Below, in pieces: positions 23,223 to 34,137 of a stretch of DNA of 64,000 bases (position 1 is the stretch's first letter; the number at the start of each line of letters is the position of its first letter). Both the position numbers and the translations under genes were made by a program. Source of the DNA: Nectonema munidae (taxonomy: Eukaryota; Nematomorpha; Nectonematoida; Nectonematidae); contig JAUIRK010000886.1 in assembly GCA_030549495.1 (NCBI GenBank), positions 1 through 64,000 of the forward strand, given 5' to 3'. Under the pieces are notes generated by a model, which did no database searches, was not told the origin of the DNA, and saw only the letters and a program-made list of their open reading frames with translations.

Positions 23223-24775
23223 ACGTGGTTTATTCACTTCATTACGCACCACCAAGACCTGAGCACGCCAAGGACTATTGCTATGTCTAATTATTTTTGC
23301 TTCAAGTAGCAAAAAGTAGTATTTCTTGAGTAATACATTTTTATCTAAATTTGAATGCAACCTTGATTTGATGGCTATAGGTTTGCAACTCTTAGACAAA
23401 TTGGGAAAAAATTGGGGATATGGAATGTTAAGAGGTTTTAAAGCACACAATTTCAATGATTCTAAAGGCCCACCAAAGTTAACTACTAAGCTTTTGTGTT
23501 TTACTTAGAAATCTTCACCAAGAATTACATCGCTTATAACACTTTTATAAGTACGCCCTTCAAACATTATATCTATAAGAATAAAGGAATTAATTCCTAA
23601 ACTAGATTTTTGAGTCAATTCTACAGTAAATTTATTACAAAGCTTTATTCGTAGATTAAAATCAAATACAATTTTCTCATTAATAAAGGATAATTCTGAC
23701 CCGGTATCAATAAGCACTCTTAATTCTTTCTCTGTTGCGAATTTTTAAAATGGCAGCTGACTGTTTTTAACAAAGTTTGACATTTAACATTAAACTTTTT
23801 TAGACATACACATTTTTGAAAAATGGCCAGTTTTGCCACAAGAGTGACATACTACGAAACACGGGGGGGGGGGATGTATCTTAGAATGTACAGGATTACC
23901 ACTGTTATAACATTCTCTACGTATCGCTGTATTTGATATTTTTCAGCCAGAAATGTTGACGCCGAACTGGGCTCTTTTGTTTCTGAAACAAAGGAATTAT
24001 CCTTATATGCTAATGAGTTTTTCTTTGCAAACTCTAATGACCTAGCTAAATTGATTGCTTCCTCTAATGAGTAATCAGCCTCAAGTATTCTTGTTCTTAT
24101 TGATGGGTCTTTTAGTCCCGTTACTAAAGAATCCAACACCAACATACTCTGATGCTCATCAGCGCTTACAGCTTTTACTTTACAGCCCCTTACCATTTTA
24201 ATTTAGATATATAAGTATCTATCTCTTCAGTTTCATTTTGCTTTAGATTCATTAGTAGATGTCTAGCATAAATAGAGTTTCTCTCTTTTGTATACAGTTT
24301 GTCTAAATGACTATCGCTTCAGAAACCTCTGAAACCAAATCATATATTTCATTTGAAATGTATCTAAGGAGCAGTTCTAAAGAATCGGTTTGATCGGTAA
24401 GAGGGGGAGCAATACTTTCTAAAAATTTGTTAAATCCCCGTTTGAACTGTTTGTAAGAACATTTGATAACTAAACAGACGTAAATTTCATGTTGATGTTT
24501 AGGTGTTAAAAATGTTGTGATAAAAGCGATACAAAATGAACTCTTTATTTAACACCCTGAAATGTAGTTGGTATAAAAGTGCAAAAGAAAGAAGTGAAAT
24601 GTCTTACTAACATCAGGAGTGAGAAAAGAAGCAACAACGAACAGGACAACAGGGAGAATAAAGAGATAGAAAATGTGCGTAATATAAATTAACGTGATTT
24701 GTGTAATTGAAGTTAATGGCAAGGTTTTTACAATTAAGCTCGAGTGATAAAATAAGTGGAGAGAAGATTTGATAA

Positions 24776-25045
24776 TGGAAACAAAAACTCTCTCATACTT
24801 TTAGGTATCTCTGAGGAAAGCGCATCCATAACAATATTAAATAACAACGGACTTATTACTGAATCTTAATGAACTCCAACTTCAATCTGAAAGATATTCT
24901 GATAACTGACCCTTAACTTGCACTGCTCCCCCTAATAATTTTCAATTTTCTGAATTGTATATCTTTTTTTATAGTATTTATTAGACTTGTCTGTCTTCTG
25001 AGTAGATTTCCGATATTACTTCTCTTGTTTTAAGGTTAAGTCTTA
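24776..25045 (-). pseudogene. LINE reverse transcriptase fragment
   Basis: Minus-strand reading near 24,900-24,785: SVISPLLFNIVMDALSSEIP then SMRE, the reverse-transcriptase segment just before the catalytic YADD, matching LSPLIFTIVMDALAENI in the LINE at 16,271-18,221. The fragment stops where the gypsy LTR block begins (24,775), which suggests the gypsy inserted into or recombined with this LINE copy. Upstream sequence to about 25,045 is too decayed to read. Confidence 0.6.
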
Positions 25046-25607
25046 GACTGAATATTTAAAATATTTTTTTCATTGATATAATAATGCAAATTTGAGTTAT
25101 ATTCTATCAGAGGCAGTGGTGTAGCCAGTAATTTGGACAAGAGCCCATAAATTTTTCTGCGGGGTAAATATTTTTTTAGCGCATAATTATATAAGAAAGT
25201 ATTCTTTATAATTTAAAGCTAAGTTTTATCCGTATTGATTACTGTAAATGAAAGAGTTAAATTAATGTAATAGGATACCCAATTTAGGAAAAATGCCCTT
25301 ATATTTGCTAAATATAATTTAAACAATCAAATCAATAGAACCAGGCTTGTTGACAATTTGTGAGATGAGAGGCTGAGAAATATGTTTTACCTCTAATGAA
25401 TATTGTATCAATATTCAAAGAATTATCCTTATATGCAAATGAGTCTTCTATACAACCCTTTCCATAAGATCTTTATAAGGCAAACAGATTTTTAACCTTC
25501 GAAGACCAAATATAGAATCGGCTCAACCCAAAATTGTTTTCCCTAAAGCTTTACAAAGATCATTTTTAGTCATGGTATAAAACCTCCACTAGTTAGTATA
25601 GCATATT
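25046..25607. other. Non-coding stretch left of the palindrome arm
   Basis: No gene seen. GCAGTGGTGTAGCCAG near 25,112 resembles a hAT-type terminus and a word at 4,187. I cannot tell whether the left palindrome arm begins inside this stretch, because its partner would lie beyond base 64,000. Confidence 0.3.
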
Positions 25608-25667
25608 TAGCGATATAAACGGCAACTGTGAACTATATGAATGATTTGTTATCTTCTTGAGATAGAA

Positions 25668-27436
25668 CAGTGGTTCAAAAGTTTGTAAAAAATTTCGGCG
25701 TGGCAAAATTTTTTAATACTTCGGGATCTCATTAAAAAAATAGTTTGGCTGTCTTGGTCAATGCAACTTTCATATCATTACTCACTTGCAATCTGTTTCG
25801 GGATTTGGTTTCAATCTCAAGTAGCATGAAAACGCTTGCCCACACTTATATGTAGTGGCAAATCTAATCAGAGCTTTCAGAGCAATATTTGCGACATCAG
25901 CATAGGACTATCCCATTTCAATCGAAAAAACACTATGAGATACTTCACAAAAATATTTTGCACCTCCTCAATCATTAATCAAATCAATAAACTGTTCTTG
26001 AATTAAGAAGTCTTCTGAGGCCAGATTACTAATAAAGATTATAAACGGGTTTTTGATAAATGGATAGTATTTTTCAAATTTTTATAGGTTAGGAAAATAA
26101 AGAGAAATTTCTTTCCTGAGATATGCTACACCGTGTTTCAGCTCCAGGACATCTTTATTAATGAAAATCTTATTTTCATCAACAAATATGTTGGAAAAGC
26201 GAGCAAAATTTTTCTTGTCTAAGAATGTCATAATTTCAGTTCCATTTCAATAACTGTTTATGACAATGGATTACAGTATTCTCTTTTTTGAAGCGAAAGT
26301 TTAAGGTAATTCATGTTTTAAAAAATATGTTCACTAAAACGGATATCTGAAAATTATACATGCATGTCTTTGCAGAAATTGTTGAATTTCTTTCCACAGC
26401 ATCGCTTTGAAACTTTTTCTTTGAAAAGCTACCTCATGTTTGAGTTCAGCAAGAGTTTTTCAAATTCGAAATAATTTTCTTTACGTAACTCTGAAAAAAA
26501 CGAGAGTTGAAATCTTTTGCTTTAAATAAACAAGCCTTTTTAATAGCTTCATTAAGATCATTTTTCAACACATCAGGTATGATTTTCATTATTGAGGCTT
26601 AGTGATGAATAGCGGACTTGGTACCAAATACATCTGTAGATTTTTGCTTAATCAAAGTTTGAAAACTAGAACAAAAAATTGCTAGAGTATGGTCAGTATA
26701 CACATTCCAAGCATTCCATCCATGTGTTGTAAAAAACTGTTCACCTTGTCAAATATATCTCTTGCAGTGGTTCTACTGCTAGGAGTTTTGTAAAACAAAA
26801 AATTTTATACCAGATGCTTGTCATATACATATTGCACGTAAACGCAAGGCTGAGCTAAGTTTGCAGTATCCATTGTTTCACTTCACCAAGCTGAATTGCA
26901 AAAAGTTGAAAATCGAATTTCTAATCAATAAAACCATCTCTGATATTATGTCATCAGACATCTCTCCTATTAGCCTTCTAACAATATCGTTTGACAGGAA
27001 GATATGTTTCAACTTTACAATTTTAGAACTTCTTAGCACATTCAATAGGATATCATTGCAGCAAGGTAACATAAACTGTTCTTCTATGTTGTTGTCTTTT
27101 TGACAAGAGTTTTTTTTTAATTTATTGAAGGCTTTCAAAACACATTTAATATTTTGCAAAAACATTCCTATGTTATCAAACCTGGATTTGTGCAATCGTT
27201 CAGCCTGACATTTAAAATAGTCAATAGTACTATTTTAAATTAGGCCTGAAAAGCATTAAAAGAAAAAAATAGTACTCAATTCAAAGACTAAGAAGAGTTT
27301 AGTTCTTTTTAAATGTGATTTATTGGCAAATGACCCAATACGGGTCCAATATTATATTTGCGAAAAACAATTCAATCAGTGTCCCCTTCTCGATCCCATT
27401 AGAACTTCTTCGCGGACTCCAGTTTGAAAATCACTG
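25668..27436 (-). mobile_element. Short hAT element (SCAND3/ZMYM-like transposase remnant), left arm
   Basis: Left end CAGTGGTTCAAAAGTTTG, right end (reverse complement) CAGTGATTTTCAAACTGG: hAT-type inverted termini. Flanking 8-mers AGATAGAA (25,660-25,667) and TGATAGAA (27,437-27,444) match at 7 of 8. Minus-strand protein pieces include VKLKHIFLSNDIVRRLIGEM and SDDIISEMV near 27,030-26,930, and FVDENKIFIN near 26,170. These match the N-terminal and middle parts of SCAND3/ZMYM6-type hAT transposases. It is much shorter than an autonomous element and carries many stops and shifts, so it is dead. Mirror copy at 62,161-63,941. Confidence 0.75.
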
Positions 27437-27764
27437 TGATAGAAGAAGGTTGATACAATCGCAATTACAAACAAGGTAATTTGACTTGATAAAACAGTGC
27501 AGTTGTGGTGGGATTGAGAGCTTACAGTGCAAGTATAATGTAGAGTAATAATGGTGGTGTATTCATTGGACAAAAATTCTTTTATTTGAAAATTATAAAT
27601 AAAAAAAAAGTTCGCCCTTTCCCCCAAATGTTGAGGATGTGCGCGCCTGTTATGATCGTTCGTTGTCATTTCTATTATGTGCCTTCAGCTTCCTTACTTC
27701 TCTCATGCTCAAATATTTGTGCTATAATAAACTACGTTGGTGAGAAAAACTTGACAAATGATTT

Positions 27765-29130
27765 TTACGAATTCGATTGACACTTCAACCATTTTTTAGA
27801 CTCTAATGGCAAAAAAGAGTACATAAATGGAAAAAATTATTTAAATTTGAAGGATATTTTTAGTGAGAATTTTTTGATTTGAGTTTTTTCCGAAATGTCA
27901 AAGTTGATTCATAATTCCACACATTCTTGCACCCTAATAGGGAAAACTAAGTCCTGAAATGAAGTGAGCATCGTAATAAAAAATATATTTTATTTAAAAT
28001 ATGAAAGTATGTTTATGAGATCATTTTCAGGCATACATCACTAATTCTCTTTCTAATTTGACGCATTTTTTCTCAGTAATGGTAAAAACTTGGCCAAAAA
28101 ATGGTACCAGGATGATCAATTTAGTTAAAAAAATATTTTACTTAAAATGTAAATAAATGTTTTTCAAAAAAAATTCAGACGAAACTAGCAAATTTGGTTT
28201 ACATTCTAATTACGAAAACTGCGTCCAAAAATGAAATCGCCATTTTATTAAGAATATAAATAATTTTTGCCGTCAACCACAAATATGATTCACATTTTCA
28301 CACTCTAATTACAAAAATGAGTCGAGAAATAAAATCTGTTGCTTCGATTTATTTAAAAAAATATATATTCTATTTAAAATATGGATAAATGTTTTTGGAG
28401 ACAAGTTTTCAGACGTAAACTGCAAATACCTTTAGTTATTTTCCAATCATAGTTGCTAAAACTGAGTTGAGAGATGAAATTGGCATTGTCAATTTGATAT
28501 AAAAGATATACTTGGTTTTAAATTTAATTAATATTCTTGGAGTTTCTGACGTAAAGCGCAAAATTGATTGACACTTACTTTGAGACATTTTGAAAACGAA
28601 ATTGCAAAAATGACTCCGAAATTTAAATTATAAAAATATGTATCTTTTTTCATTTTCAAGGGTTTTTCATACATATAATTTTCAGGCGTAAACCATAAAT
28701 TTTATAGACACTCAGAATTTTTCACACCCTGATTATGAAAATTGAGTACTAAAATGAATTCAGCATGGCTGTTTAGTATACAAATATATGTTTTATTTAA
28801 AATTTGGATTTTTGGGCACAATTTTCAGGCGAAAATCGCAAATCTGATTGCCACTTTCATAATTTTTCAAACTTAATAGTGAAAATCAAGTTGACAAATG
28901 AAATCAGCATTGTCGATTTGGAATAAAAAAATAATTTTATTTAAAATTTGAATGAACGTTTTCGTAAACATGTTTATAATCAATTAACATTTTGATTGAC
29001 ATTTGCTACAATGTTGCCATGTTTATTGGAAAGATATGTATTTATAAGCGTTATGCGTTCCAATATATATGATTATAAAATTTCAAGTGTGTATCTAATG
29101 TAAACATTAAGTTATAACTAGGTTAATAAT
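27765..29130. repeat. ~147-bp tandem-repeat element, copy B (left arm)
   Basis: About eight to nine degenerate units of the same family as 13,330-14,540: CAGACGTAAAC, GCAAAT.TGATT, AAATGAGT, AAATGAAATC, then TATATTTTATTTAAAAT. The array is followed by the same unique tail, with ATTTTGATTGACATTT, GCCATG, AAGCGTTATGCGTTCCAA (about 28,985-29,060) and then GTTATAACTAGGTTAA. The shared tail after both arrays is the main evidence for a mobile unit. Mirror copy at 60,468-61,833. Confidence 0.75.
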
Positions 29131-29189
29131 TCATCCAACTTCACTGTAGTAGTCTTCTTTAGCTGCCATAGTCCCTCACGTCGTACACG

Positions 29190-29345
29190 GTGTGACCATG
29201 TGTGATCCAGGCTAGGATTTTCGTGTTGTATGTCAATTTAAAGGTCAACCTGGATTTTACGAATCCTACGTTTTACGTCCGCCTTCGGTCTCGTGCCGTG
29301 CGTAAAACGTAGATTCTAGTGTACTTTTGAATTAACCATTCTGTT
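29190..29345. repeat. Dispersed ~150-bp repeat with a 12-bp hairpin, upstream of ALG7 (left arm)
   Basis: Homologous over its whole length to 36,434-36,590 inside the inner hAT. Shared words are GACCAT, GATCCAG/CATCCAG, TAGGATTTT.GTGTT and AAAGGTCAACCT. This copy contains a perfect inverted repeat CTACGTTTTACG (29,266-29,277) and CGTAAAACGTAG (29,301-29,312) with a 23-nt loop, which has decayed in the other copy. It sits about 600 bp upstream of the ALG7 start. It is probably a small non-autonomous element; a regulatory role is possible but unsupported. Mirror at about 60,253-60,405. Confidence 0.6.
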
Positions 29346-29935
29346 TTTGACAGAGTTTGGTCCATTTTCAAAAGAAATAAACACCAGAATTAGATATTTT
29401 TAGGGGAGCTTGAAAATTAGCTGGGGGAGGGGCTTGTGCCCCAAAATTGAATAGGTAGCGCGGGCTCTGCGTTGACCTTCAACTTTGACATAGACATCAG
29501 CAAGAAATTGTTGAAATAGTTTCCCTGCAAAACAGAAAAATCATTTCGTTTAAAGCTCTATTAGATTAGATTCTAATTGGATTAATTTATTGCGTACAGG
29601 AGCTAAATGTTGTGGAAAATGATTAAGATTTACGTCGCATCCAACTTCGTCCCTAGAAAAAATTAGCCGCTAAATCATAAAATCAATATTTGCAGAAATA
29701 TAAGGAATATGCATAAGAGGTTGGTTATGGAGATATATAGTTTACCCAGGACAAAATATGAAAGTTATGATCTTTTTTGATTTATTAACCGATTTATGCC
29801 CACGACAAGCATACGATTTTCGAATTCATAATAATTACAATGAAAAAATCTATCGTCTGCGTTTCTTATAAACATTGGGCATAAATGGGTTAAGATATTT
29901 AATTTTACATATATTTTGTGTAACTTTATTTTTAG
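29346..29935. other. Upstream region of ALG7 (left arm)
   Basis: No coding frame. The last bases before the ATG read TTATTTTTAG, so a 3' splice site directly before the start codon, with a non-coding first exon upstream, is possible. Near 29,430 there is a G-rich/C-rich word (GGGGGAGGGGCTTGTGCCCC). No TATA box is called with confidence. Confidence 0.4.
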
Positions 29936-31159
29936 ATGGAAGAAAGTGACAACCTTTTGTATTTCAATGTTGGTGTCAACATCATTTTTTCATTGATAGC
30001 ATCATTTGCAACGTACACTGCCATTCCCAATTTTATTCCTTTATTCTTGCGCGCAAATTTAAAAGGCAGAGATGTACATAAACGCCATCAACCTATCTTG
30101 CCTGAGGCAATTGGAGTTGTTTCTGGAACCGTTTACTTAATTACCATGTTCGTTTTTATTCCAATACCATTCTACCTATCGAATGTTTCTCTCGGCTTTT
30201 TCTCATACAAATTGTTTGTAGAATTTCTGGCTGGAATCCTTTCCATTTGCTGCATGCTTTTTCTAGGCTTTGCAGACGACGTTCTAGATTTGAAATGGCG
30301 CCACAGAATATCTCTGCCTTTGATCTCATCTCTACCCCTGCTTGTGATTTATATGGTGAATATAAACTCCACTATAATAGCAGTGCCCTGGCCTTTAATC
30401 CGCTATTTCGGCTCCTACATCGACATCCATTTCTTTTATTACATTTACATGGCATCCTTGTCCATCTTTTGCACGAATTCTGTGAACATCCTTGCAGGCA
30501 TCAACGGATTGGAGATCGGCCAGAGTGTAGTCATTTGCATGTCCATCATGCTTTTCAACTTGTGCGAGATGTTTAACGAGCACTGGCGCAGACACTTGTT
30601 CTCCCTTTATTTCTTGATTCCCTACATTTTCACAACGATCCCTCTGCTTTATTACAACGCTTTTCCCGCAAAAGTCCTGGTTGGAGACACCTTTTGTTAC
30701 TACTCAGGAATGACAATAGCCATGATAGCAATACTCGGTCACTTCACCAAAACAGTTATGCTTTTCTTCATTCCCCAAATTTTCAACTTTGTCTTCTCCC
30801 TTCCCCAGCTCCTGCGAATTGTGCCTTGTCCCAGACATCGAATGCCTTCCTACCTTCCTCATTCTGATGCACTCGTTCCAAGCTTCACCACATGCAAAAA
30901 GTCGAGCTTATCCGCGCTTGCGTCCCAAACTTTGCGTGCATTGCACGCAACTTCCTTGATTTCATTGCGAGAATATCGAGAAGATCAGGTTGTCTACGTC
31001 AAGTTTTCTAATTTGACTTTTCTTTGCTTGCTTTTGAAGACTTTAGGTCCTCTTCCAGAAAAGTCTTTGACAAGAATCATCGTTATAATACAAATATGTT
31101 TAAGTGTATTTGCTTTTTTCATTCGTTATCCCGTTGGCAATTATTTTTATCACTTTTAA
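29936..31159 (+). CDS. ALG7: UDP-GlcNAc:dolichyl-phosphate GlcNAc-1-phosphotransferase (ALG7/DPAGT1), left arm
   Basis: 407 residues in one exon, against 408 in human DPAGT1. The enzyme transfers GlcNAc-1-phosphate from UDP-GlcNAc to dolichyl phosphate in the ER membrane, the first step of N-glycan precursor assembly. Family motifs are all present: LKGRDVHKRHQPILPEAIG (residues 42-60), the catalytic DD at 114-115 within GFADDVLDLKWRHR, NSVNILAGINGLE (181-193), VGDTFCYYSGM (248-258), GHFTKT (267-272), PQIFNF (279-284) and CPRHRMPSY (~297-305). About ten hydrophobic segments are visible. There are no introns, whereas many animals have several in this gene, so it may be an old retrocopy or an intron-poor lineage. 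A poly(A) signal follows about 100 bp after the stop. Confidence 0.95.
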   Translation: MEESDNLLYFNVGVNIIFSLIASFATYTAIPNFIPLFLRANLKGRDVHKRHQPILPEAIGVVSGTVYLITMFVFIPIPFYLSNVSLGFFSYKLFVEFLAGILSICCMLFLGFADDVLDLKWRHRISLPLISSLPLLVIYMVNINSTIIAVPWPLIRYFGSYIDIHFFYYIYMASLSIFCTNSVNILAGINGLEIGQSVVICMSIMLFNLCEMFNEHWRRHLFSLYFLIPYIFTTIPLLYYNAFPAKVLVGDTFCYYSGMTIAMIAILGHFTKTVMLFFIPQIFNFVFSLPQLLRIVPCPRHRMPSYLPHSDALVPSFTTCKKSSLSALASQTLRALHATSLISLREYREDQVVYVKFSNLTFLCLLLKTLGPLPEKSLTRIIVIIQICLSVFAFFIRYPVGNYFYHF

Positions 31160-31262
31160 TCACCATCAATCTCCCTTTAAGGTCCTTGTTATTCAATATG
31201 CTATGTGATTTACTTGCAGAAATATCGGTGATAGACATCGTGTATCGATTTTTTATACGTAT

Positions 31263-31268
31263 AATAAA
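31263..31268 (+). promoter_or_regulatory. Poly(A) signal of ALG7 (left arm)
   Basis: AATAAA lies 104 bp after the stop codon. No genomic poly-A run follows, which argues against a young processed retrocopy. Confidence 0.6.
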
Positions 31269-32339
31269 ATCTTGCTTTTTGTAATTGTTCTAAACTGGTG
31301 GATTTTGCATACACCTACAGATCTCGTTTTGAAAGAACTCTCTTTTATTTTAACTTTTTTGCTTTTGACTGCAGTAGTTTCTAACATTTTTGTACTCACG
31401 AGCCCTTACCCAGAAACTTAAAACCCCACTATTGGAGTTACTGCCCGTTGCCTGGAATTTGGCCGAAAATTTAATTATTAACCGTATTTGAGGCAGGGGG
31501 GGGGGGGGCAGAATCCCCCCCCCCCCCCCCTCTAAAACATATATAATTTATTCGTAAACTACTAACTTAAACGAATTGTCCTTTTTTGACTTTTTCTAAA
31601 TGACTCTTTGCATTGATTTAAAAGAAATTTTATTAATTTCTCATAAGAAATAGTTTCACAATAAATGTGCTGTGAAAACGGTAAAATAGAAGTAGAAAGT
31701 TCCTTCTTTTCTTATTGAGTTTCAAGAAATTTTTCCTCGTAAAACCCATTAATTTTTAACAAAAATAGAACGTATAGTAACTTTTATTGAGTTCACCTTT
31801 GAACAAATAATTTTTCAGTCATTGAACTTCAAGGATACATCTAAAAATACACTATTTATGAAGAAACTAATGCCAATTTAAAACTTTTCAATTGACAACT
31901 TTGTTTATATAAAGATATAAAAAATAATATTTAGTTAACAAAATCTGAAGCGATTTAACTTTGCTTAAAGGCACAAACTGTATCAACAAGTTGGCTTTTA
32001 TAAAGCTTTAGTAAAAATGAAAACCTTAGATATTACCTCAATATATCAATTTCATCTTTACTTTTGTCAATAAAAGTAGACTCTAATCCAGTTTATAAGA
32101 GCTTGAATGTTTAAGTTGACCAAGTTTTGCGAATCTTCCAATGCTTGTGACGTCATAATAGAAGTTAGACAAAACTCCAGAGGATTATTTTTTATTTAAA
32201 TAAATTAAAAAAAAAAATTCATGAAAATTTACAATTCATTTAACCATAAAAATCTCATGCTATTACTGCTATAATTTTGAAGATAAATGGTGTTCAAAAA
32301 TTTAAAGTGGAAATTGAAATCTCAACTTATTGAAGGGCG
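31269..32339. other. Intergenic stretch downstream of ALG7 (left arm)
   Basis: No gene seen. It contains a G-run directly before CAGAAT and a C-run after it near 31,495-31,530. The run lengths differ from the right arm (58,064-58,105). The remainder is AT-rich. Confidence 0.5.
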
Positions 32340-33535
32340 GTTTTGTTAAATGAAATAAACGTGTAGTTTGCAAATTATAGTCTTTTTCTTTTTATCAAAG
32401 ATTCTGTAAGGTCTAATACGTAGGAAACCAGCTATGATGAGATATCTCATACGATGCATTTTGTTGTATTTTATATTTCCAGCGATTACCGTCACGTCTG
32501 CTCGTTTGTATGAACATATGAGTATTGCCACACACAGAGAAACTTGTGGCATGCAATGGAAGGCATTTTTTCTAAATTTAATAATCCTATCTGGTAGGAT
32601 TTGGCTTACTCCCAGAATGCTCGGGAAGCTTGCTTCCCAGAAACCTTCAAGACATTGGAGAACAGGTTCCATATCGTCTTTTGTTGATTTAGTTGCAGCA
32701 GCGCTTCTTCTGGAAGGTTCGTCTGCGGGATTTTCATTGCTAGCAATGTAGGAGACGTTTTCCCTGAGGAAATCGTAATTTCCAAATTTCATCAAAAAGC
32801 GATTATGATGAAACTATTGGTGGATTTTCCACCTGCATTTTTAACCACTTCAATAGCGACTTGGAGAATTAGACCTTATGTGGTAAAGTGGGAAGAGCAA
32901 GTGCCCGAGGGCAAGGGCGAGTAGCTCCAAATCCGCTATACCCCAATCTTAAACTATCAAGGGGAGGCTATATGTTTTATTTCTATTGTCGGTGATGCCT
33001 AGCCCTTTGAGCGAGGCGTCAACAAAAACGCAACCCCCTTGGGTTCCGTGTACTTGTACATTTTCCATGAGGAAAAAACCGTGTTCCATCCCTCTCTGAG
33101 AAGGAACTTAATGATGTCTTCATTCGCGGTTTGGTCCAGGATTCTGAATCCTAGTGAGAAAAATCTTGGTCTGTGTGCCCAGATAATAAGTAATTACTCC
33201 TAAAATTCTCTGGCACCATTTCACCGATGGTGACCATTTCATCAAGTTACTCATAGCTAACGCGACCATAGCCTTAATTATGAGCGTTCTGTTCTTTGGA
33301 GGAATGAACATTTCATGTTGGCGAATGTCAATCGTTACCCCCAAAAAATTTAGTTCTTGGGTTATTGATTTCTCTCTGTTAACTACGATTTTGCATTCGT
33401 TTTCTAGAAACTCGATGAACCGTAGTCCATATATGTTGGTGTCTTCTTCCGTTTCTCCTAAGAGAAGGAAATCGTCTAAGTATAATATGATCTAGAGCCT
33501 CACCTCTGGGTATCTTCCTAGGAAGGTACCTTTAC
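32340..33535 (-). mobile_element. DIRS-like retroelement fossil, RT/RNase H block (left arm)
   Basis: Minus-strand fossil block with a reverse-transcriptase YLDD box (near 33,490), a connection region, RNase H with VDASLKGLG (near 33,020), and a segment reading SNENPADEPSR (near 32,740). YLDD plus NPAD--SR fits the DIRS group best; BEL/Pao-like kin are the alternative. The other block of the same element is at 40,550-42,010, the two being separated by a LINE. No recombinase or terminal repeats were identified. Broken, with several breaks. Mirror at 56,060-57,255. Confidence 0.55.
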
Positions 33536-34137
33536 CTAATATAAATTTTTTTTTTGCTCTAACTTTAATGGCTGATTTTTATTTTCAATTGATCCCTGTT
33601 TCAAAACAAAAATAAAAGTAATGATTAAAAAAGAGTGCTGAGTTCAACATCTATACAAACTATTAAATAAAAAAAAAAGTTTCTATCTCTTGAAAAGCTT
33701 ATACATATAGCTTATATTACATTAATTTAACTCATTCAACTTTTTCTTCGATGATCATGGATATTGCTAATATTGTTGAGATTGCGAGAAAAGGCGAAAT
33801 TAAATCACTTCTCTCAAGAGAAATTTCTAAAGAAAAGGTATGTGAAGCTCTCATCTATGTTCTAAAAAATAAAGATGATGCAATACTAAATCTTAGCAAT
33901 AAAGTTGATAAGGTACTTGATCAGTTCCTTTCTTTCAAGTCGATAATTACTGATGTTGATGATAAAGTGAACAAGCAACAAGCAAGCAAATCTAATAACT
34001 ATAGCACGAAAAAAATTGACCTAAAAATTAAATGAAATTGACCTTAAAATATTGACATTATTGACTTAAAAACTTTAAAATTGACTAAAAAAATTGACTT
34101 TTTTAAATAAAGTTTACATGTATAAATGTTTATTTTT

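Larger units (their letters stand above)
16163..24775 (-). mobile_element. Ty3/gypsy LTR retrotransposon fossil, broken
   Basis: Minus-strand fossil with the usual order gag, protease, reverse transcriptase, RNase H, integrase. Recognisable parts from right to left: gag segment near 24,200-23,850 with a CCHC knuckle, protease with IDTGSE near 23,710, reverse transcriptase near 23,450 and 20,200-19,690, RNase H near 19,670-19,470, integrase core near 19,380-18,780, and an integrase C-terminal part reading PHERLF ... LPNWLLSPGPV. A polypurine tract lies next to the 3' LTR. It carries roughly ten breaks and two later insertions (a hAT-like element and a LINE). The body of the LTRs differs at only a few positions, so its age looks moderate. 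Confidence 0.85.

Noticed and set aside
27376-27669. 97-codon open frame conserved in both arms
   Set aside because: Conserved only because the arms are duplicates; it crosses a hAT terminus and has no domain.
29266-29312. Rho-independent terminator
   Set aside because: Eukaryotic context, no U-tract follows, and the hairpin is part of a dispersed repeat.
30247-30595. Open frames overlapping ALG7 on both strands
   Set aside because: Shadow frames of the well-supported ALG7 coding sequence.
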